From Sambucus nigra (taxonomy: Eukaryota; Streptophyta; Magnoliopsida; Dipsacales; Adoxaceae), in contig OX422222.1 in assembly GCA_949130495.1 (NCBI GenBank), forward strand, positions 104,955,709-105,019,708: a DNA stretch of 64,000 nt, in the 5' to 3' direction. The notes beneath the pieces are model-generated. The model was not told where the DNA came from and did not search any database. It saw only the letters and a list, made by a program, of their open reading frames with translations. A program made the translations under genes and the position numbers. Shown piece after piece: positions 58,522 through 64,000 of the stretch; within the stretch, counting starts at the first letter, position 1, and every line of letters begins with the position of its first letter.

Positions 58522-60262
58522 GTTGTTTCGGAAGTCCTTGAATCATGGTCTTTGGTAGTCCACTATATGATGAAATATCTGATACAATATCCATTGTGTT
58601 ACAGTATCCTCCTGGTATTCGATTCATAAATTCGTCTCATCAGGTGATATTTTGGCTTAGATCGGCTTGATTCAACCATAATTTGGGATGAAAAATGTAA
58701 TATATCATGTACACGCATAGTTTATTCAGATTTTAGGCATCTTATCCATTAGTGTTCGCATCTATTCAACCATAGTTTGGGATGTTCTTTTCCTACATTC
58801 AAGAAATGTAAGTTTTAGTGTTCAAATCTAATTTGGAGCCTATGTGTGATTATATTTGTTTTGTACGAATCATGTTTTTTTAAAGATCCAAATCTTCAAA
58901 TACATTTTATAGTATACTCTCTGTTTAATTTTGAGTTTTTTTAGATCTACGAAATACTTGGGGTTCTCATGGATAAAGTTTAAATTTCAGGTTTTTTGTT
59001 CACTTGATTATCTTTAAATTTGTATAAAAAATTTCCATTCCCTCTCGCTGCTTTCTCATAGTAAGTTAGTGAACACATGTTCACATATCCTCATCATTTT
59101 CAATGTTGATTCCAAATTTTGATAGTGAACAGCGTTGAGTCCAAATGTTGATTCCTTAATGATAGCGTTGGAAGTACATTATTGTTTATGATGCTGTGAA
59201 GTCTTCATGTACTTTTTTGTTTTCAATGTTTTTTTACTTAGATACCTCTGTAATGGCCTAAGTAGAGAGTAGGGGTATTTTATGTCATAGGTAGTGGGGT
59301 GTTGTAAGTATAAGGTGGGAGAGTAGGACTTCTCTCATGTGATTATATGAAATTTGAGTGTCTCAAAGTTCTTGATTTATAGCATCACTTATTGTTCAGA
59401 TCTATTTATTTACTCATATATGGTTTGGTTTAAATGTTGATCACTCATATCATATAAATCCTTAGTGGTAAGATCTCACAACTTTATAACTTTAATTAGG
59501 ATACTTTTATTAGTTTTATTTAACTATCAACTAATGGTGATTAATGGCTATTTCTTTTCAATCATTTAGGTTTCATTAGATTTTGTGGTTGTGGTGATCT
59601 ACTTTATGTCTCTATACGTAGTGAAACACATGGTTTCTAATCCAACATTGAGACCTAATTCTTCTTTCACCATTTTCAACACATTATGTGGTATCGATGC
59701 TACTACAATTGAGGAGAGTTTCCAAGTGAGGCGTTTTAGGCTGTGTGTTCAGGCGAGTTTCAAAATGTTAAATCATTAGTGTTTTCTTATTAACAGGTAT
59801 AGCATTATATCTGACAATTATATCTGACAAACATGTATAACATTATATATGACTTTATTAACATGTATAACATTATATATGACATTATTAACATGTATAA
59901 CATTATTAATATATCTATATCCATGTTTTACCTCATATATATAATCTATTTTTCATAGGTTTTAATGTTGAGTCTCTAGCTTCCAATTATATCCGACAAT
60001 GAATCTATTCTTCACCCTTTTGTTCAGTGAAAAAAAGTCAGATACATTTGGTTTTGGTTCTTATCAGCTTTCAAAATTACATATTGTAGATTTTCAGTTG
60101 TTTATCATTTCAATATGCTCGAAGAAGTTAATGCTCTATACAATCACTTATTATCGATTTTTTGATCTCAAAAATTGATATTGAACTTGATAAAAATACA
60201 TCGAAGATGTTGGAGGATGATAGAGTGACGATTGGTGTTGTTAGGAAAACGACTGCTCTGTT
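58522..60262. other. Unassigned sequence right of the CACTA element
   Basis: Continuation of the duplicated DNA seen at 47026-47782 for the first 45 bp, then unassigned AT-rich sequence. A short ORF at 59585-59779 has no domain. Confidence 0.35.
59798..59912. repeat. Tandem repeat, about 34-bp unit
   Basis: Three to four copies of AACATGTATAACATTATATA with TGACATTATT between. Confidence 0.75.
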
Positions 60263-60484
60263 ATGCCTTCGACGCTTTCAACTGCTACATGGGAAAATAA
60301 GCTTTTTATAGGAGGAATTCCGACCGAGGCAACATTTGTTGATGTGCGGTTACATTTCAGTCAATTTGGCCATGTTTAAGATGTTTATCTTCTGAAGGAT
60401 GACAGTAAAATATCTCGAGGATTTGGTTTCTTGACATTTGTTCGCAGAAGGAGCGTAAAATACTTGGGAAAAAGACAGTCCTAG
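60263..60484 (+). pseudogene. RNA-binding (RRM) protein pseudogene fragment
   Basis: The frame reads MPSTLSTATWENKLFIGGIP, then TEATFVDVRLHFSQFGHV, a stop TAA, and DVYLLKDDSKISRGFGFLTF. LFIGGI is the RNP2 motif and RGFGFLTF the RNP1 motif of an RRM, as in plant hnRNP-like proteins that bind RNA in the nucleus. The spacing is that of one RRM of normal length. The internal stop and loss of frame after FVRRRS show it is dead. No introns fall within it. Whether the 45-47 kb sequence belonged to the same gene is unknown. Confidence 0.8.
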
Positions 60485-61554
60485 ATAGCGCGGACCCTAC
60501 AGGAAATGAAACTCACTCTTGAGATGCCCTTAAGCCTGAGAATTTAGAGCATTCAAGGTATTTTCAGATGCTAAAAAACTCATTCTATAAAGGTGCGTTT
60601 GATTGCCAATATTTTCTATAGAAAATATGGAGATTCTATATTATCCAACTTTGATGCATTTGATTGCCAACATGATAGTTCACATTTTGGGACTTGGTAA
60701 TTTTGGGACTTTAAAGCCCTCTCAATGGCCTGATACAACTTCGTTCCCAAGGGTCCGCCAAAGAAATAATCTCTCAATTCAAAGGTACTTCTCTTCTGGA
60801 CCATGATTATCTTTGTGCTATTTGTTTTTCCATGCTTTTTGGATCTCATCCAGAATAATTATATTATTTACACTCACACCAGATGACTGAGTTTGGCCTA
60901 TACAAATGAATTAATTTTAGATTTTTTGAGTTGAGAAAATTGAAGTCACACAAATATAATGCCAGAGAAGAACTGATCAATCAAGCCCATTATAAAAACT
61001 TCAACGACATTATCCCGAGCATGTGAGATTCATAAATTCTCAATTTCGTGTTTGGCTTTCATGGATAGGTATTTTATTTATTAGTGACTAATATGTAGTT
61101 GTTTGTTTGGCTTTCTCAAATTTTTCACTTTTGTTATTTTTTATTTATAATTATTTTTTATTTGTTCATATATGTTTTATTTATATCTGTTGTCAAGTGG
61201 CATTATTTTGAAAATATGTTTTTTACTATTAATTTTGAAATCAGGATTGCCATGTGCTTGAACATTGGATGTTCGATGGTAGACATTAGATATGGGATGA
61301 TTTCAATTTTTGTTATATGACTATATGATTTGTGTGAAATTTTATGCGGTCCTTTTATACTATCGAGTTCATTAATTTGTATCAATATAATAAATACAGA
61401 CCGAACATATATCTATGTTGATTGATATGTTTTTTTGTTTAAAGGTTTGATAATCATGTTTATATTACGTAGAGAGTTTGATAATCAGGTTTTGTAGTCG
61501 TTTATTTTAACTGAATATATGTTATGTTGAATTTTATAATCCCCCTTTAGCTGA
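60485..61554. other. Unassigned AT-rich sequence
   Basis: No gene or element signature recognised. Confidence 0.4.
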
Positions 61555-61954
61555 GCAGGTGATTAGGCTCAAATTCTTCCCATTTAGCCCCTTAATTTAG
61601 AGACTTTTACCATCTCTAAAAACGTAAAATGAGTGTAATTATCGCATTTCCTTGACACTAACTCCTTCTAATAAATACATCTACTTTCGTGTATTTCTCC
61701 GAAGTTTTACAGGTATTTGAACCATTGAGGAAGAAAGAAACTTGATAAGCAATGAGCAAAGTCACAGAAGGTAAGTCAAAGGGTAATTTCATAAATTTTT
61801 AGCTGTCATCCGGAGTTGAAGCCAATTACAAAGTTGAACAGAATTCAATTTCAAGAACTTTGGAAGAAGCGACAAGTCAATCCGAGCTCCGGTGATTAAG
61901 TTACAAAGATTTGAAGTTGAGAAGGAAATAAGGAAAAGTTCCCTGGTTGAAAAA

Positions 61955-62215
61955 GAGACCCGGTCCGAACCTTTTATTAGAAAAGGATCCAGACTGCCTC
62001 ATAAGAAAGACTCTGTCCCAAAATAAGGGCGATCCGAACCTTTTTTCCAAAAAGGATCCAGACCGCCTTGGAAAAATTCTCTGTCTCAAAAGGGGGGGAT
62101 CCGGACCTTTTTCCCAAAAAGGATCTGGACCGCCTTAATCTGAGGAACACTGTTTCGAAACAGGGAGTGATTCGGACCGCCGTGCTCGATGGGTCCAGAC
62201 CACTTTGGATTTTCT
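61955..62215. repeat. Palindrome-containing tandem repeats in the probable solo LTR
   Basis: About four units of 60-70 bp, each with GATCCGAACC, TTTTTCCAAAAAGG and ATCCAGACCGCC. The halves are inverted relative to each other around AAAAGGATCC. Confidence 0.75.
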
Positions 62216-62826
62216 TCAAATTTTTATTCTTTTTCTCAGAGTTTTTATGGGGTCAAACTCTTGTAAATTTCGTAGCTATTTATTCCAGTTTGTTACATAA
62301 TAACAGGAGTTCAATTTTTAGGTTAGCTAAGTAGGAGTAGAAGGTTTTTGTAGTAAAAAACTCTAGTTTTCCATAAGAAGAATTTGCTGTAAGGATTTGA
62401 ATTTAATTTCTGCAAATCAAGTAACACCTTTTCTTTAATTTTCGATTGCTCATTATTTTTAATTGCTAGTTTTGAATTTGAAATTCTCTTTTCAATTAGT
62501 TTCTTTAGAGTTAATATTTTATTTCTTAAAAAACATGTCTTTCTCTAAGTTAATTATGTCTAGCTAATTTTCTAAGGGTTGGGGTACATGAACCCCATCC
62601 GATATAATTCATCAGCATCGAAATAGACTTTTGAATTAAAATATTAGATGAATCGTGATGCATAACTGTTGCAACCATCGTAGGACTTTTGATCCCATTT
62701 GCCCTAGGTAACAGGGATGCTTAAGAGTGTGACGCGCGTATTATTTAATGCGACACCGCTTTACTCGTCCTTTTCTTACATACTGTGCGGGATACGATCC
62801 CTCATATGTGTAATACTTGGGAGTAC

Positions 62827-62994
62827 TTTTTTTTTTGGAAATAACATCCTTTTATTCTCAAATGATAGAAGAACTAGCCTCTTCTAAATAGCTTACATCA
62901 TTGAGAAAAGGCAAGAAATAAGGAAATAAGAAACATAAACGAGGTTCTTTATAAATTAGAACCCTTACAGAATCATATGGGGAAGAGCTGATTA
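62827..62994 (-). mobile_element. Short poly(A)-tailed retroposon (SINE or truncated LINE), 168 bp
   Basis: Perfect 15-bp duplication AATACTTGGGAGTAC at 62812-62826 and 62995-63009. The insert starts with a T run on the plus strand, i.e. a poly(A) tail on the minus strand, preceded by GAGAATAAAAGGATG. This is the hallmark of target-primed reverse transcription. It is too short to tell a SINE from a 5'-truncated LINE. Confidence 0.85.
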
Positions 62995-63423
62995 AATACT
63001 TGGGAGTACTAAAGACCGGGTTCATTTAAAATTCTAATTCCGAATCTAGTATCCTACGAAGTGAATTGCTAAGGTGTGAGGGATTGTAACCTGACGTATT
63101 GTTTTTATTTCATATATAAATCGTAAAACCATTTGTCATTAGCTTTTCGTTTAATTAGCGTAGTTGCATTTTATTCGTTCTAGTTTTATTAGTTAATCAT
63201 TCTCCGATTTTCATCTAGTTGTAGTTTTTTCGTTTTCCAAATCATCTTTTGGTTTCTTTTTAGAGTCAAAGCTAGGTTACCCTTGTCTTTCCAATGTCAT
63301 CACGACTTCGTTCGTCCTGTTTCCCCGAGGATTGATACCCGACTTATCGAATTATTACTTGAGCGACATGCTTTCACTTTAGCCTATATAGCACGCACAC
63401 TAGACACATTTTTGGTCACATCA

Positions 63424-64000
63424 GCAGTCCATTTTGTACCTGAATAGACCATATGTATAATAAATGTTTGTTTTTGTAGCTGAACATGGAAATTGATTTG
63501 AAATTGGCACAATATATGTTATTTATTAGTTTTAAGCTTTGGCTTATAAAGGAGATTTTGTTTACTAATTTTCTACTCAAATGAAATATGGTGTATATGT
63601 TGATTCCACGATGACTTTTATAATTTCTTCATTGTCACTCTTTATTGTATTGAGGTTTATAACTTACGTTTTCAAGCTAAGTCTATAAATAACTTTTATT
63701 ATGTATTGAAGTTTTCCTATTATTGTATTGAGGACTCAAACATTTATTCATTTTCAATAGAGTGAGGCTTAGGTGCTATGGAAGAGACTTGGTAGTTGCT
63801 ATGGAAGAGACTTAGCAGGTTCTAAGGTAATTTATTTTAGATTTATTCTCTTTATTGAATGACCAGTACGGCTATACAGTTGAGATTACACTGTTTTCAC
63901 CCTCTAATAGGTAGACTTAGAATGTCTACCTTTTCCCTCTTTCTTCTACGACCCACACAAAATCACACAAACACACTCATCACATGCTCTTTTCTCCCTA
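63424..64000. other. Unassigned AT-rich sequence
   Basis: No supported gene. A local duplication of GGAAGAGACTT occurs near 63779-63813. Confidence 0.4.

Larger units (their letters stand above)
61560..63423 (+). mobile_element. Probable solo LTR (gypsy, Athila/Tat-like)
   Basis: Begins TGATTAGGCTC and ends GGTCACATCA, with inverted tips TGAT/ATCA. Flanking pentamers GCAGG and GCAGT differ at one base, as expected for an aged target duplication. The last 150 bp (CCGAGGATTGATACCCGAC to TTTTGGTCACATCA) resemble the 3' ends of Athila/Tat-type LTRs I know. No internal domains are present. Interrupted by a 168-bp insertion. Confidence 0.5.

Noticed and set aside
1..64000. tRNA, rRNA or CRISPR loci
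   Set aside because: I saw no cloverleaf-type A/B boxes outside retroelement primer sites, no rRNA-like sequence, and no repeat-spacer array.

Overview
This is a gene-poor, AT-rich window from a flowering plant nuclear genome, probably a dicot. The evidence is a chromovirus-type Ty3/gypsy retrotransposon primed by initiator tRNA-Met, CACTA (En/Spm) DNA transposons, a plant mobile domain pseudogene, LINE remnants, spliceosomal introns, and long TA/CA/GA microsatellites. There are no bacterial-type operons. The only likely intact host gene is a small two-exon cysteine-rich secreted peptide gene at 43830-44196. The species cannot be named from the sequence.

Layout. 1-10239: remains of a CACTA element with a broken Transposase_24-like gene on the minus strand (1-1460). 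It is invaded by a second CACTA element (1582-7234, target duplication ATC) that carries a GC-rich array of about 170-bp units. Two fold-back elements follow (8091-8395 and 8753-9308), then simple-sequence DNA. 10240-16930: a plant mobile domain pseudogene (minus), a 48-bp array, a degenerate array of about 165-bp units, and another CACTA-type end at 16930. 16931-22079: mostly unassigned DNA. 22080-26051: a minus-strand LTR retroelement relic, with its LTR at 22080-23475 and an extra ORF with a coiled-coil end. 26117-28090: a truncated gypsy-type LTR abutting a copia reverse-transcriptase scrap.

28286-43090 is the best-resolved part, a three-level nest. A copy of the 22080 LTR family is split by a 2.87-kb solo LTR (28580-42222, target duplication GTCTC). 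That LTR is itself split by a complete 10.8-kb chromovirus (30177-40941, target duplication AAACA). The two chromovirus LTRs are both 2953 bp and differ at about 26 sites by eye, so it is recent, but three in-frame stops and a frameshift make it non-autonomous.

43100-47782 holds the cysteine-rich peptide gene and duplicated unassigned DNA. 47783-58518 is a 10.7-kb CACTA element (target duplication GAT). It contains a multi-exon GDSL esterase/lipase pseudogene fused to a mitochondrial carrier exon, plus two LINE scraps. 58519-64000 holds an RRM pseudogene and a likely solo LTR (61560-63423) with a short poly(A)-tailed insertion inside it.

The genes do not form a pathway. The window is a record of successive insertions. 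The least ordinary signals are clusters of short palindromes, different in sequence, in every one of five LTRs, and the chimeric gene capture inside the 10.7-kb CACTA element. I found no convincing new defence or metabolic system.
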